NCBI GenBank assembly: GCA_907164885.2
Contig: OU015490.1
Location: 212,950,844 to 213,014,843, forward strand
DNA length: 64,000 bases
From: Dolomedes plantarius
Lineage: Eukaryota; Arthropoda; Arachnida; Araneae; Dolomedidae
Reading direction: 5' to 3'
The notes below the pieces were generated by a model. The model did not search any database. It was not told the origin of the DNA and worked only from the letters and a program-made list of their open reading frames with translations. The position numbers and the translations under genes are program-made. Position 1 is the stretch's first letter; the number at the start of each line of letters is the position of its first letter. Shown one piece after another: positions 22,461-33,539 of the stretch.

Positions 22461-23384
22461 CCGTAGCCGAAACGCGCCAATTCTCCATCCTTAAGGAGGG
22501 AAATCCCCTTTTTGAGACTCTAAAAATAGTATCAAACTCAGCCGCGCCCATTCCTCATCTCCGGCGCAGACGTCATTAGCATGCGCAGTAGTTTTAAAAG
22601 CGTTTGAGACAATAGGTAGAAATGTAGGCATTCACCTATATGTAGTGTAATAAGTAGTATGGTAGAATATTGAATACAGACAGATTTTGTTACAGCCGCA
22701 TATTAATGAATATAGTCAGAGGTCTATATTAATAAATGTTCATATACATAACATTTAACAAAACCTCATATAATTAAATGTCCATAATATTAACATATAA
22801 CAGGGAATTTTATCAATAATTGGAGACGCACATCAATGAATAAAAAATGCATATTCTTGACTTATTAAAAATTTTAAATTAGGTATTTTTGACACGTCCT
22901 GATATAAATGTTGGTTTTAATTTTATTTTAATTTCAAATATACCGCAATAGTCCATATTCATGGTAATGGGTACTGTTTGAGATACCTCTTAAATGAAAC
23001 AGCTTAACTATATCTTCAAATCTTCGAAGAGACACTTGTGAAATTTAAATCAAATACCTGAAGAATGTTTTGTCGAATGAAAAGAAGATTTATACATATG
23101 TTTTGCCTTACATTGTTTAATTATATAATGTATAATGGAAAATTTAAATGTATGTTAAAAAATATGAAATTTATAGTATTGTTTTAATCACACTAGCCTG
23201 CTAATTATTTTAATTACTGACCAGAGGTATCATACCTTAAATTCTCATCTTTTATGCGATTATGCTTTAGAAATTTATTATTTCAATTTCAATTTTGGCA
23301 ACAGATTTTTTTTATCTTTAAAATTAGAAAGTGGGAATATTGACATTTCTGTGATAGAAACGCATGTTTAAGAAATTCTTTAAA

Positions 23385-23640
23385 TCTTTTTTTTTTCTTT
23401 TTATTAGAGGAGGCACTTGTCGTTTAGACATTCGCCTATAATTCACCGCAGTTTGCTGGATATTTTGTATGGGGGCACTATATAGGCGGACCAGCTATGA
23501 AAGGACCCTTGACAGGTTTTCCCAAGAGACAACACAAACTGAGGCAAATTAGTGGCCCGACGCGGAGAATCGATCGCAGCACCCTCAGAACCGAAAAACA
23601 ACGCGCTTTATCAGAGGGCCACCATAAGCCCGTTTCATTC
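23385..23640 (-). mobile_element. tRNA-headed SINE, second family, copy 2
   Basis: Minus strand: head TTATGGTGGCCCTCTGATAA (box-A-like), GCGATCGATTCTCC (box-B-like), then a body colinear with the 22.2 kb copy, ending in an A-rich tail (T-rich at 23387-23402 on the plus strand). It differs from the (AAC)n-tailed family at 441 and 39855. Confidence 0.55.
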
Positions 23641-23857
23641 AAAGAAAAGCCAATATTCCTACTTTCTAATTTTAAACAAACATAATCTGTTGCCTAATTT
23701 CAAATTGAATAATAAGTTAAAATTATTAAATAAATATCCATAATCATGGAATTATTTGCTAACAACTTATGTAAATTCTTAAATGCGTATGAAAGTTTAT
23801 ATACAGAGGGTGTTCACACATTTTTTAGACGATGTATATTGTATTCACAAAACTAAA

Positions 23858-25814
23858 TTACATAAAATTCTTGTATTTTAAATGTTCTATTTCACATCCC
23901 TTATTCCGAACTATCTTTCGACACCGCAATTTCCCGGAAAATAATGCCTTTTGAAGTGTCAGAAGAGGTATTCTATCCCTTTCCTCCTGAACAGCTTTCC
24001 AGAGTCCTGTAAGGGTTTTGTGACGACGTTTGGATAATGCAGATTTTAAAAGTCCGAAAGCACAAAAATCCATAGGTGATACATCGGGAGATTTAGTAGG
24101 GATATCAGTGAAGGGTATGGCCTTGATACCAGGTTTTTGTTCCATTTCTTTTAGGAAATTTACAGTGGATTTTGATGTGTGACTGCTAGCTTTGACCTGA
24201 TGGAGTCTCACAGATTGATGGCACTGTGGGTAAAGAAATGATATTTCATTCAGAAAAATTGCCGATAAAATATGTTCCTGATAGTATTTGGAGTTAATCT
24301 TGACATTTTTTTCCACTCTCTTTATTTTTAACTTGCCATTATAAGAAAAACCAGCAACAATCATGAATCCCTTAGAAAAACTTTCTTTCGATTCTTTGAA
24401 CCATGTACTTAAATTTTTTTCTCCCCTTTTATGATAATAAATGGCTCTTTTTTTGTTGCAGTCATTTAAATACACCCATGATTCATCTATTGTGACAATT
24501 GTTTTCCATTTTTCATTGGATAAGTGTTTCTCATATAGAATTCTGCAGCGTGTCCTGCGTTCAGCGATATGATTTGGAAGAAGACGATGCACATTGCGTT
24601 TTTTCGCTTTCTTAAGATTTAAATCAACGTTTATCATTTTGTTTACAGTGGACACCGAGCATTTTAATGATTTTGCAACTGTCCTTTGACTAGGGGGATT
24701 TTCTTGTAACATTAAACAACGTACCTTCGCAATAGTCGAAGATGTCCGTTTTTTCCTTGGATACTGTCACGAATAGCTATTCGTAACTTTATTAATTAGT
24801 TTCTTATTAATGCAGGCCCCTTTTTTTGTAACTATAAATAGGGTGATTATTTTAAAATAGCCTGAGTGGCGATCAACCCGCCAATATGGCAGCCTTTGGC
24901 GTTGGCCCAAGCTAACCATCGCGCCAAGTGGGCACTAAGACAGGTTCCAGCAGAGAGAGTGAGTGACGGTTTTTTTCCTCTGTCGTGAGGTGTCTCAAGG
25001 TGTTCCTAGGCTAGGCCTAAGAATTCCCCATGTGGGGAGGGATAAAGACCTTGAATAAGTGTAATATGTGAGTATTTTTTTTAGCTTTACCATTTGACCA
25101 TACCGATATTACTTTTGTGTTTGTTTAAATGCTAATATTAATAAATATAATTTCTTAAACTATTCAGTGAGTCAGGCCATTCCTTTTTTTGTAAACTGTG
25201 CAGGCTATGTATTTTATTCTAGGTATGTAGATCTATCACTTACTCTAATATACACAACGCATAAAGTTTTCCACTATACGATTTGCCATCTTGTGCATTT
25301 TCATGGTTTATTAGTCATAGTTTGTCTTGTTGTGCACGTTAACATTTGTCTAATTTTGGCACATGGCCGCATGCTTCAGGTTACTGTGTAATCCTGTTGC
25401 ATCTAAGTTAATTTACAGGCATCAGTTTATCTACTCCCCTCAATAGTAATGTAAGTGTAATGTAAGTCACCCAATCTAATTAGTAATTCTTAACCTCTTT
25501 GAGTCTCCACAATGTTAATTCCACAATTAATGTTCCGTATCCCAGTTTGTTCGGTAACATAGTAAATAACATCCCGTAACACATATAAGTATTCCATAAC
25601 AGATACTTGTTTGGAATTTTTGTCCCACTTGAGGCTCCAATTTGACGTTTTTTTCCTTTCTTCTTGACGATATTACCTATCGACGCTTTAGATATCACAA
25701 CCATGACTTCGAACCATGACTCTCACATTGTTTTTGATTAACGGAGTATGCATATTTCTCCTCGGAAAGAGCATCAATGTAGCCTTCGAACCACTGTTTT
25801 GTTATAAACGCCAT
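23858..25814 (-). pseudogene. Mariner transposase, interrupted; catalytic Asp lost
   Basis: Minus strand. ATG at 25812-25814 opens MAFITKQWFEGYIDALSEEK. A ~13 base local duplication near 25690-25710 breaks the frame in the DNA-binding part. The gene is then cut by the solo LTR and resumes as a long open frame (24712-23858). That frame has PPSQRTVAKSLKCSVSTVNK (helix-turn-helix), TIDESWVYL (first catalytic Asp), SVRLHQVKASSHTS (where the second catalytic Asp is expected, Val is present) and KSPDVSPMDFCAFGLLK (third catalytic Asp). The frame otherwise remains open to its stop. The family is Tc1/mariner; the D-to-V change alone should abolish transposition. Confidence 0.85.
24765..25601. mobile_element. 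Solo LTR, 5 bp target duplication GATAC
   Basis: TG...CA ends (TGTCACGAATAG ... TTCCATAACA), flanked by GATAC at 24760-24764 and 25602-25606. Mariner copy 2 at about 40335 has a single GTATCC at this point (same bases, other strand). A TATA-like CTATAAATAG occurs at about 24831 and AATAAATATAA near 25139, in the order expected for an LTR read on the plus strand. No internal region remains, so it is the product of LTR-LTR recombination. It is not the same family as the gypsy element at 27.6 kb. Confidence 0.88.
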
Positions 25815-25952
25815 TTTGAATAAAAACAAAACTTTCAAGCCGCAGACGATAATTTTGACTTTTAAAAACATTGTACAATTGCAATTATTTCTTTTGCAGC
25901 AAACGATTTTTTATTACCGCTTACCAAAATCGACTAAAAATGTGCGAACAGC

Positions 25953-25955
<3 letters not shown>

Positions 25956-25989
<34 letters not shown>

Positions 25990-26058
25990 AAGTAAATTAA
26001 AGTAATATAAAAAATAATAGGTTATTCTTGCAAAAAGAGAATCATATATGTGTGTGTG

Positions 26059-26102
<44 letters not shown>

Positions 26103-26178
26103 CATACACACACACATATGATTCTCTTTTTGCAAGAATAACCGATTATTTTTTATATTGTGTTTTTACTTTAATACG
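25956..26178. repeat. (TA)n and imperfect palindrome with ~75 bp arms
   Basis: After a (TA)n run (25956-25986), the arm 25990-26062 is repeated as its complement at 26098-26175: ATAAAAAATAAT, GGTTATTCTTGCAAAAAGAG, AATCATAT and (GT)n appear on one side and their complements on the other. The centre is (TA)n. It could form a hairpin. It may be an inverted duplication seeded by the microsatellite, or a small foldback element. Confidence 0.8.
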
Positions 26179-26925
26179 GTTTAAAAATCTAAAAAAAAAA
26201 TTAAAAATTGAGTCGCACTGTAGCGTATATTGCGTGCAATATTATCTGCGGACATCGCCCATGTTGATGCGTAATTTCTTAGTTTAATATTTTTTGTACA
26301 TGGCTTTGTTTATCCTCTTCTACCCCATACCGTTAGCTCTTTATTTCTGGAATGTTTCGATTTGATCTCTCGGTGACCACACAATGAGACATATATCGAA
26401 ACCCATCCACCCTAAATGGAGGTTGGAGATAACTTTAGCCAGAATGTGTAAAGCCTAAAAATGTTGTATCTAATATAAATACGAACGAATTGCATTCTGA
26501 TATCATCCCTTTGTTACATTATTTTTTCAGAGATGGCTTTGAAGAATTAACAATAGAACATAATGCACAGTTAACAATTGAAACTCTGAAAAAAGAATAA
26601 TTTCTAGAGAGAATTTCAGAGAATGTAGGTGATTCCACGTTTATACTAGTGATGATGAAGGTGCGGTTCCAATATCTGCAAGTACAATTCTAGAAGGTCT
26701 CTATTCATCCAATAAACTTGGATATATCTTTCTTACAAATGATTACATGTCGACCGAGATGCGCTGTTCCAAAGTGATTTAAAAATCATTATCAAACGTT
26801 ATGAAGAATCATACAAAGAATTAACAAAAACAAAATCACAGCGTCTGATAATCAAATTCGTTTTCAAAACAGGCAAACAAAAGAAATGCAAGATGTTAGT
26901 TTTATTCAACATACACTTGTAGATA
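26179..26925. other. Unassigned; weak coding-like piece
   Basis: Mostly non-coding. From about 26530 the frame DGFEELTIEHNAQLTIETLK followed by a stop looks faintly like a pogo/Tigger or similar transposase tail, but I cannot support it further. Confidence 0.2.
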
Positions 26926-26927
26926 TA

Positions 26928-27454
26928 CAGTTGAACCCCGTTATAGCGAAACAGGTATATAATGAACTCCCGGATATAACGAACAAAGATTTTGGACCAG
27001 CCGTTTTCCTTTTGTATTTCATGCTAATTTATCCTTTCATAGCGAACCTCCGAAATATTAAAAATCGGCTATAACGAACTTTTTCAGTCGACTACTTATT
27101 TAAAAAAACATTTTAAGAATATTGAAGATCATTGTATCAAAACAGTGAGCAACAATTGAAGGTAAAATTAATTTACTTCCATTTGTCTTCCTTTTTAGTT
27201 ATTTTAATTAGTCAGTTTAATGCTCTTTGTGTCAGTTTAATGTAATCGATTTTAGTCAATTTAATTCACTAATGATCAGTCTAATTAGATTTTATCATTT
27301 TTTAATACATCATTATTGAATACACATAGCATTTAATGAGTTATATATTTTGCGAACTCTAACATTTTTCTTAACGGTTCGGATATAGCGAAGCACCGGA
27401 TATAGGGAACAAAACCTTTGGTCCCTTGATGTTCGTTATAACGGGGTTCGACTG
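26928..27454. mobile_element. Pogo/Tigger-type MITE
   Basis: TA at 26926-26927 and 27455-27456. Ends CAGTTGAACCCCGTTATAGC (left) and CAGTCGAACCCCGTTATAAC (right, complement). TATAACGAAC-like motifs repeat inside both ends (for example GGATATAACGAACAAA near 26973 and GGATATAGGGAACAAAA near 27398). It is 527 bases long, with no transposase. The CAGT-starting ends with a TA target fit pogo/Tigger. Confidence 0.82.
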
Positions 27455-27577
27455 TATCACCATTAAATGTTTCTAGTGACCAGTGGTATTTTTCACCACC
27501 CAATAACAACAGTAAACGAGCACTTTTATTGTCTAGTAGAGACACTGAATGACTAAATGTTATATGTATGCATGTGT

Positions 27578-28395
27578 TGTCGCCAAACGAGAAGGAGCGA
27601 GGGAGCGTAAGGCCCGTTGCACACACAGCGTTTTTATCTCTAGCGGAAATTTTCTATCGGACGTCGTTCCAACAGTAGACCACAGAAGTCAATTGGAGCT
27701 TGCACACACAGCGGAAAATGAAATTTTTCTTCGACGGTAGCCTGTGCAGCTGTCCAGTGCCACTGTGTGCCGGCGGATTCGTTGACGCCAGATTGAAGTA
27801 GTTATCCATGTGACCCTATGCACGCTTACACACACAGCGGACTCTACCGTCGTAGGGTCTTTTGCGAGGGTGTGGTTGGGGGTTTGCTGGGGGGGAGGCG
27901 CGCTGGTTTTCTTGGAATCGTGGGGGATTCGAAAAGGAGGGCTCCTCCGATCCCGGCTGGGGGGAGGGGGCGTTGATGCGACCCCTCTGGTTTCTTGGAC
28001 ACGTGCAGGATTCCAAAAGGAGGGGTGGGCCTTTCTCCCCTTCGACGGAGTTTTTCGCCGTGTGTGTAAGCTCTACTTTTTGAACGACGTCCGATGGAAA
28101 ATCTCCGCCTACGCCGTGTGTGCAACGGGCCTAAGTGTGGAGACGGGCCCCGACAGCGAGTGAGGAGAGAGTCGAGAAACGCAGTGTACAGCAGACGTGC
28201 TCTGGCAGACGTGCCATAAGTTTAATTCATTCTCTATTATAAATGTTAATATATATGTTCGTCGGTTTCGTAATAAATGTAGTAGTTGTCTAAAAGAAAG
28301 TGGACTTATTGAGAAGAGTCAGAGTGAATTAATAGAACTGTTAACCACCCCCTTGCCATCCTTGACGGACGTTGTTGTTTTTCGGATTCTAATAC
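27578..28395 (+). repeat. 5' LTR of the gypsy element (with MITE)
   Basis: Begins TGTCGCCAAACG, ends CGGATTCTAATAC. Removing 27611-28131 and one TAA leaves 294 bases colinear with the 3' LTR. After the LTR comes TTCAGAAGTGGCATTTGATC, which should contain the primer-binding site (a TGG starts 9 bases in). I do not assign the tRNA. Confidence 0.9.
27611..28131. mobile_element. Harbinger-type MITE inside the 5' LTR
   Basis: TAA duplication (27608-27610 and 28132-28134). Ends GGCCCGTTGCACACACAGCG (left) and GGCCCGTTGCACACACGGCG (right, complement). The 3' LTR supplies the uninterrupted site GCGTAAGTGTGG. A 3 bp TAA (TWA) target fits PIF/Harbinger. CACACACAGCGG-like motifs recur at about 27703 and 27831, and complemented near 28060. 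The centre is GC- and G-run-rich with a ~40 base direct repeat (27901-27940 and 27988-28025). Open frames across it are not genes. Confidence 0.85.
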
Positions 28396-28494
28396 TTCAG
28401 AAGTGGCATTTGATCCAAGCGACCATTTGTTTTCATCCTGCTACGACGATTCAGCACATAAATAAAGGTAAGCGAATATTACCTTATTATTAAA

Positions 28495-29421
28495 ATGTCT
28501 TTGGTGAAATTCAAACATAAACGGGGTGTTGTTCGAACTGCTATTACAAAACTGTTAAATGATTTAGAACGTAAAATATGCGACCCGGAAAGTTGTTCCG
28601 ATGATATCGAAGAATATGAAAAGCAGTTGTATGAGAAAGAAAATGTTTTTAACGAGTTAAATTCTAATATTGATGCATTAATTACTGATTTAGATGAAAC
28701 CGAAACTGAAATGGTAACTGTATTAGACTACCAAGAGAAAATATGTAAGGGAAAATTTAAGATTAAAAAATATTTGGAACGAAACCATAATGATATTTCT
28801 GTAACCACATCTAATGTTAATACTCCTAAAAATTTACAAATAAAACTCCCTAAATTAGCTATCAATAAGTACTATGGAAATTTAACCGAATGGCAAAATT
28901 TTTGGAATACTTTCAATACATCAATAAACAACAACAATACCTTCTCCAAAGTAGATAAGTTCAATTATTTAAAGAGTTTGTTGTGTGGTAATGCAGCGAC
29001 GTCAATAGAAGGCTTAGAGTTATCGGAAGAAAATTATGACAAGGCTTTAGAATTACTAAAAGTGCAATTTGGCAGATCAGATCTTATAATCACTCTACAT
29101 ATGGAAGCTCTGATGAATTTACATCCAGTCAAGAAATCGAGCTATATAATTTCACTTCGTAAACTTTATGATGAGTGTAATGTTCGGGTGCAAAGTTTAA
29201 AATCCTTGGGTATAAAACCAGAGACGTACTCGAATATGTTGAGTCCATTATTGATAAAATATATCCCTAACGATATTGCCCTGGAAATTATTAAAAAGAG
29301 GTTACATTCAAGCAACTGGGACGTAAATGAATTCTTACTACTTTTGAAAACGGAACTGCAATCCCGAGAACAAGTTCATTTACTAGTACGCTGCGAAAGA
29401 TCGAAAATTCATTCCCCCTGA
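28495..29421 (+). pseudogene. gag: Gag, DUF1759-like capsid region
   Basis: Structural Gag of the retrotransposon. ATG at 28495 follows the leader by about 100 bases. The first ~100 residues are charged and probably coiled-coil. Then LPKLAINKYYGNLTEWQNFW and FNYLKSLLCGNAATSIEGL, followed by ENYDKALELLKVQFGRSDLI, match the hallmark order of the DUF1759 region, best known from BEL/Pao Gag proteins. This is unusual next to a gypsy-type pol. A TGA at 29419-29421 ends the frame. The same frame stays open beyond it through the zinc knuckles, so the stop looks like a single inactivating substitution and not the native end. Function in the intact family: virus-like particle assembly and RNA packaging. 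Confidence 0.8.
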
Positions 29422-29868
29422 CCTTATACGGCGCCGCGAACAGACTGTAGACATAACGCGCGCGTAGGAGAGCAGAGAATCGTCAACACAAATGACAGCT
29501 TCAAGCAAAATTACGATTTCGGAGCATTTAATACAAACAAGAAAAATAATGATAGCGCATCAGGGTATGGCACTCCTTTCCAGCCACATAAAAAAGCGAA
29601 TGTTTGGTGGAATAAAAGTAATCAATTAAAGTGCTTCAACTGCGGTATTATGGGCCATTTGTCTAAACATTGCGATAAAGCAAAAATAATCTGTCGAAAA
29701 TGTGGGGCAGGAGGGCACGTTGAAAAGAACTGCATCGTGAAACCCAAAACTAAAGAGCCTGATACGAATTTAAATGTTAATAGTCGGAATTCAGTTGAAG
29801 ATAAATTATACATGAAAAAAGTAAAAATTAACAACGGTGTAGAAGTCGATGCCTTATTTGATATATGA
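29422..29868 (+). pseudogene. Gag zinc knuckles and start of protease
   Basis: Continues the gag frame after its stop. Two perfect CX2CX4HX4C knuckles, CFNCGIMGHLSKHC and CRKCGAGGHVEKNC, bind RNA in the nucleocapsid. The aspartic protease starts at about 29820 with VEVDALFDI. The next codon, where the Gly of the catalytic D-[ST/I]-G triad belongs, is TGA (29866-29868), one base from a Gly codon, followed by SS. The protease active site is therefore destroyed by the same change that truncates the frame. Confidence 0.8.
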
Positions 29869-31782
29869 AGTTCGTGTTGTCTGATGAAACAATCCGTTGC
29901 TGAAAGACTCGGATTAAAGACGGAACCAGTTGAGAGCGAATTGTATGGTTTTGGTAATCAAGACCAGCCTGCAAAGAAAACGATAGGGAAAACGATTGTT
30001 AGACTGGAAATAGATGGTGTTATCGGAAACGATATTATATTACTTATAGTAAAAGATTGTACATTGCCAACTGATTTAATTGTAGGTAGAACGTGGACTG
30101 ACTTGCCACATATCATGTTTGCTAAAATAGGAAATGAATTGCATATTCGATACGCAAGCGAAAATCCCTACAAGATACTCAGTGATGTGGAGATTCAAAG
30201 AAAGTTTAAATTAAAAGCTACTAGCGAAATAGTTATAGAGGGTAATTCGGTAAATTACGTAAAAGCGAAAACAGAAGATTTTGATAACGGGTTAATGATG
30301 ATCGAAAGTTCAACTGACGGGTGTGGGACATTGCTAGAAATAAAGAATGGAGAAACGATAGTGCCAATCACCAATTCTAAAAATGGGAAACATTGTTTAT
30401 GGAAAGATCAGTGTATCGGTAGAGCGGAAATAGTCGAAGAAATAGTATTATATCAGCAAAATGAGAACCTTGATAATTTAGAACTAGAGAAAGCTTACAT
30501 GGTAAACGAAGTTTCAGAACTTAAGAAATCAATCAGTTTAGAGGACATTAAAATCGATAGTAATGTTAGTCCAGGTCAAAGTCAGGAAATTTTGAAGTTA
30601 ATTAATGAGTATCGAGACTGTTTTGCATTGAATATAAAGGATTTAGGTTGCACAAAATTAACGGAGATGAACATCGTAGAAGTTGAAGGAGCTAAACCAG
30701 TCTGCATGAAACCATACAAAACCAATGCTGAAGAACGTACCGCGATAAGAACGATAGTGGATGAGTGGAAAAAGTGCGGAATTGTTACTGAAACGAGATC
30801 TCCATATGCTAGTCCAGTTTTACTCGTGAAGAAAAAGACAGGAGAACTTCGATTAGTGATAGATTATAGAAAATTAAATTCGCAAACTGTTAAAGATAAA
30901 TTTCCACTTCCTAGAATTGACGACCTTTTAGAATGCCTGAGTGCATGCAAATTATTCACTAGGCTAGATTTAGCGCATGGGTACTTACAAATCCCATTAA
31001 CTGAAGATTCAAAATTGAAAACCGCGTTTATAACAATCGACGATACTGGTCAGTTTGAACGAATGACTTTCGGTTTAGTTAATGCTCCATCTGAATTTCA
31101 GAGATTGATGAATCAAGTTTTAGGTCCTTTACTAAACAAAGAAGTTTTGTGCTACTTAGACGATATACTTATACCAGCAAGATCGTGGACTGAAATGATC
31201 GACAAACTTAGAAAAGTTTTTCAGTGCTTACGTAGGGCTAATTTAACGTTGAAATTGACGAAATGCGAATTCGGCAAAACCGAAGTCGAAAATTTAGGGT
31301 TTTTGATAAAATCGAATGGTATGCAACCTGGACCAAGAAAAGTTAGAGCTGTATCTAATTTTCCTAAACCAACCAATGAACGTGAAGTGAGACAGTTTTT
31401 AGGACTAACGAGTTTTTTTCGACGCTTTGTACCAAAATATGCCGAGAAAGCAGAACCTTTGACCAGATTGACTAGAAAGAATCAGATAGTCCAGTGGACG
31501 GAAGCTCAACAAGAAGCGTTTGATATCCTAAAAAACCATTTGACCAATCAACCGGTATTAGCATTATATAATCCAGATGCAGAAACTGAAGTCCATACAG
31601 ATACAAGTAGTAGAGGGTTAGCGGGAATGTTATTACAGAAAGGCAGGGATAATAAATGGCATTTAGTGTATTGTGTCAGCAAAGGAACGACAGAAATGGA
31701 AAAGAACTATCATTCAAGCAAATTAGAACTGATGGCTATAGTTTGGACGCTGACAAGACAGACAATTTTTGATAGGAATTAA
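29869..31782 (+). pseudogene. pol: Pol: protease remainder, reverse transcriptase, RNase H start
   Basis: Same frame as gag. The ATG at 29884 is internal, not a native start. Counting from it: a protease-like region to about residue 90 (LPTDLIVGRTW near 62-72), a linker, then RT: RLVIDYRKLNSQT about 323-335, FTRLDLAHGYLQIPL about 358-372 (catalytic Asp), MTFGLVNAPSEFQRL about 394-408, CYLDDILI about 423-430 (catalytic DD), EVENLGFLI about 467-475. RNase H begins with VHTDTSSRGLAGMLLQ and ELMAIVWTL. All RT catalytic residues are present. The frame ends early at 31782 because of a small indel near 31760 that moves the rest into the next frame. The RT is clearly Ty3/gypsy, not BEL/Pao. Confidence 0.9.
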
Positions 31783-33364
31783 ATTTACGATAACCACAGA
31801 TTTCCAAGCTTTAGTGTACTTAAATGCCAAGAAAACTTCCAATCCTCAGGTAGCGAGATGGAGTAATCTCATTCAAGAATATGATTTTCAGATAAAACAC
31901 AAGGCAGGAGAGAAGATGAGTCACGTAGACGCATTGAGTAGATCACCAGTTGACCAAGCAGAAGAAACTTTAGATTCAATTATTGAGAATAACTTGGAAG
32001 TGTGTTTAACATTAACGATAGATGAACAGATTCTTATGATTCAACACTCAGATCCAGAGTTACGGAAATTGATTGACATTTTGAAGAAGAATGCTAGTGA
32101 AAGAACGAGTGCGGAGAAACAGATAACTGAAAATTACATCTTACAGCGTAATCGATTGTATCGCAAAGTTGAGAGTAAGAAAAAAGAAAGACTGTTGTAT
32201 GTTATACCTAAAACGATGAGGAAAGGTATAGTAATAAAATTTCATGATCTCATGGGACATTTTGCAGTAGACAGAACTGTTTCTAAAATCAAAGAATTAT
32301 ACTGGTTTAAAGGAATGAAGCGTTATGTGAGACGGCACGTTTCGATGTGTTTCGAGTGTTTACTTAATAAAGTCTCCAGTGGTAAGAAACAAGGACAATT
32401 ACATCCAATTCGACCAGGAAGAAGACCTTTTGCAATAATCCATATCGATTACCTCGGGCCATTTGTTAAAAGTTCGAAAGGCAATATAGAACTGTTTGTA
32501 ATCATTGACAATTTCACAAGATTTGTACTTTTGTATCCAATGAAGAGTACATCAACCAAGAATGTATTAATTGCGATGAAGAATTTTGTTGATGACTTCG
32601 GACTAACGGAAAGAATTATCAGCGATAGAGGAACATGTTTCACGTCAAAAGTATTCGAAGAGTACTGCAGAATTAACGGAATTAGGCACACCTTAAACTC
32701 AACACAACATCCAGAAGGAAATGGAATGGTAGAAAGAGCAAATCGAACAATTTTGTCGACGATTAAAACGAGCATGGAGAATCCAAATCACCGAGATTGG
32801 GACAAGAAAATCAAAGAGTGTGAAAGAAATTTAAACAACATGGTAAATAAGACTACGGACAAAACTCCCTTCGAATTACTTCATGGATATTCGATAAAAT
32901 CCAATGACGGATTGATGAGGATGCTTAAAGACGAAAACGCTGAAGAATGGGAAAATCCTACCGTATCACAAAACAAAGTTAGAAAAATAATCGAAGACAA
33001 GCAAGTAAATCTTAAAGCCAATTATGGCAAAAAGAAGAGTAGTTCATTGAAATTCGAAACAGGAGAGATAGTTGTTATGCGAAGAGTACCCAAATCAACT
33101 GGAGAGTCAACTAAAACACAGCCAAAGTATCGAGGACCCTTGATTATTACAGAAGTACTACCAAGTGATACGTATCGAGTAATCCAGTTGGAAGAAAAAG
33201 AAAAGGGAGAATTCTTTTGTACAACGGCACATGTAATTCAATTGAAATCGTGGAAATGCCAAGATGAATCAGAGGAAGATGATGACGAGTATGAAGCGAG
33301 TGATGACGACCACGACATAAGTACTGCTGAAATTGGAAGTCGACCGAAGAGAAAAAAGAAATGA
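31769..33364 (+). pseudogene. Pol: RNase H end, spacer, integrase
   Basis: Continues pol in the +1-shifted frame; the ATG at 31769 is internal. Residues 1-60 complete RNase H (TTDFQALVYL, HVDALSR). The integrase zinc-binding HHCC domain is at about 159-197 (FHDLMGHFAVD, RRHVSMCFEC). The catalytic D,D35E triad is intact: D227 in IHIDYLGPF, D286 in ISDRGTCF and E322 in GNGMVERANR, with exactly 35 residues between the last two. A C-terminal GPY/F-like block (QPKYRGPLIITEVLPSDTYR) and an acidic then basic tail (DESEEDDDEYEASDDD, PKRKKK) follow. No envelope-like frame lies between the stop (33364) and the 3' LTR. Confidence 0.9.
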
Positions 33365-33539
33365 TGCAGAATTGATCCAAAAATAACGAACTGTTATGCC
33401 AAGGACTTTCGTCTTTAAAACTTGTAATGTGCATTTTGTAAATATTAATGTTTTCTTTTGTTTGTTTTTCAGTAGAAATTAGACTGTACAATTGTTACCT
33501 GACTGTACAGGACGCAACAAGGTCAGTATGGCCGATTGT

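Larger units (their letters stand above)
23804..25955 (-). mobile_element. Mariner element (copy 1) split by a solo LTR
   Basis: Left end CAGAGGGTGTTCACACATTT after TA (23802-23803). The right end (complement) AAGGCTGTTCGCACATTT abuts TA at 25956-25957. The same ends bound the copy at 39993-41288. An 837 bp LTR plus a 5 bp duplication (24765-25606) splits the transposase gene. Without it the element is about 1.31 kb, the length of copy 2. Confidence 0.9.

Noticed and set aside
27810..28163. Overlapping open frames of 66-117 residues on both strands
   Set aside because: All lie within the GC-rich MITE in the 5' LTR; open because of base composition, no motifs.
33365..33539. Envelope gene of an errantivirus-like element
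   Set aside because: Only about 175 non-coding bases separate the integrase stop from the 3' LTR.
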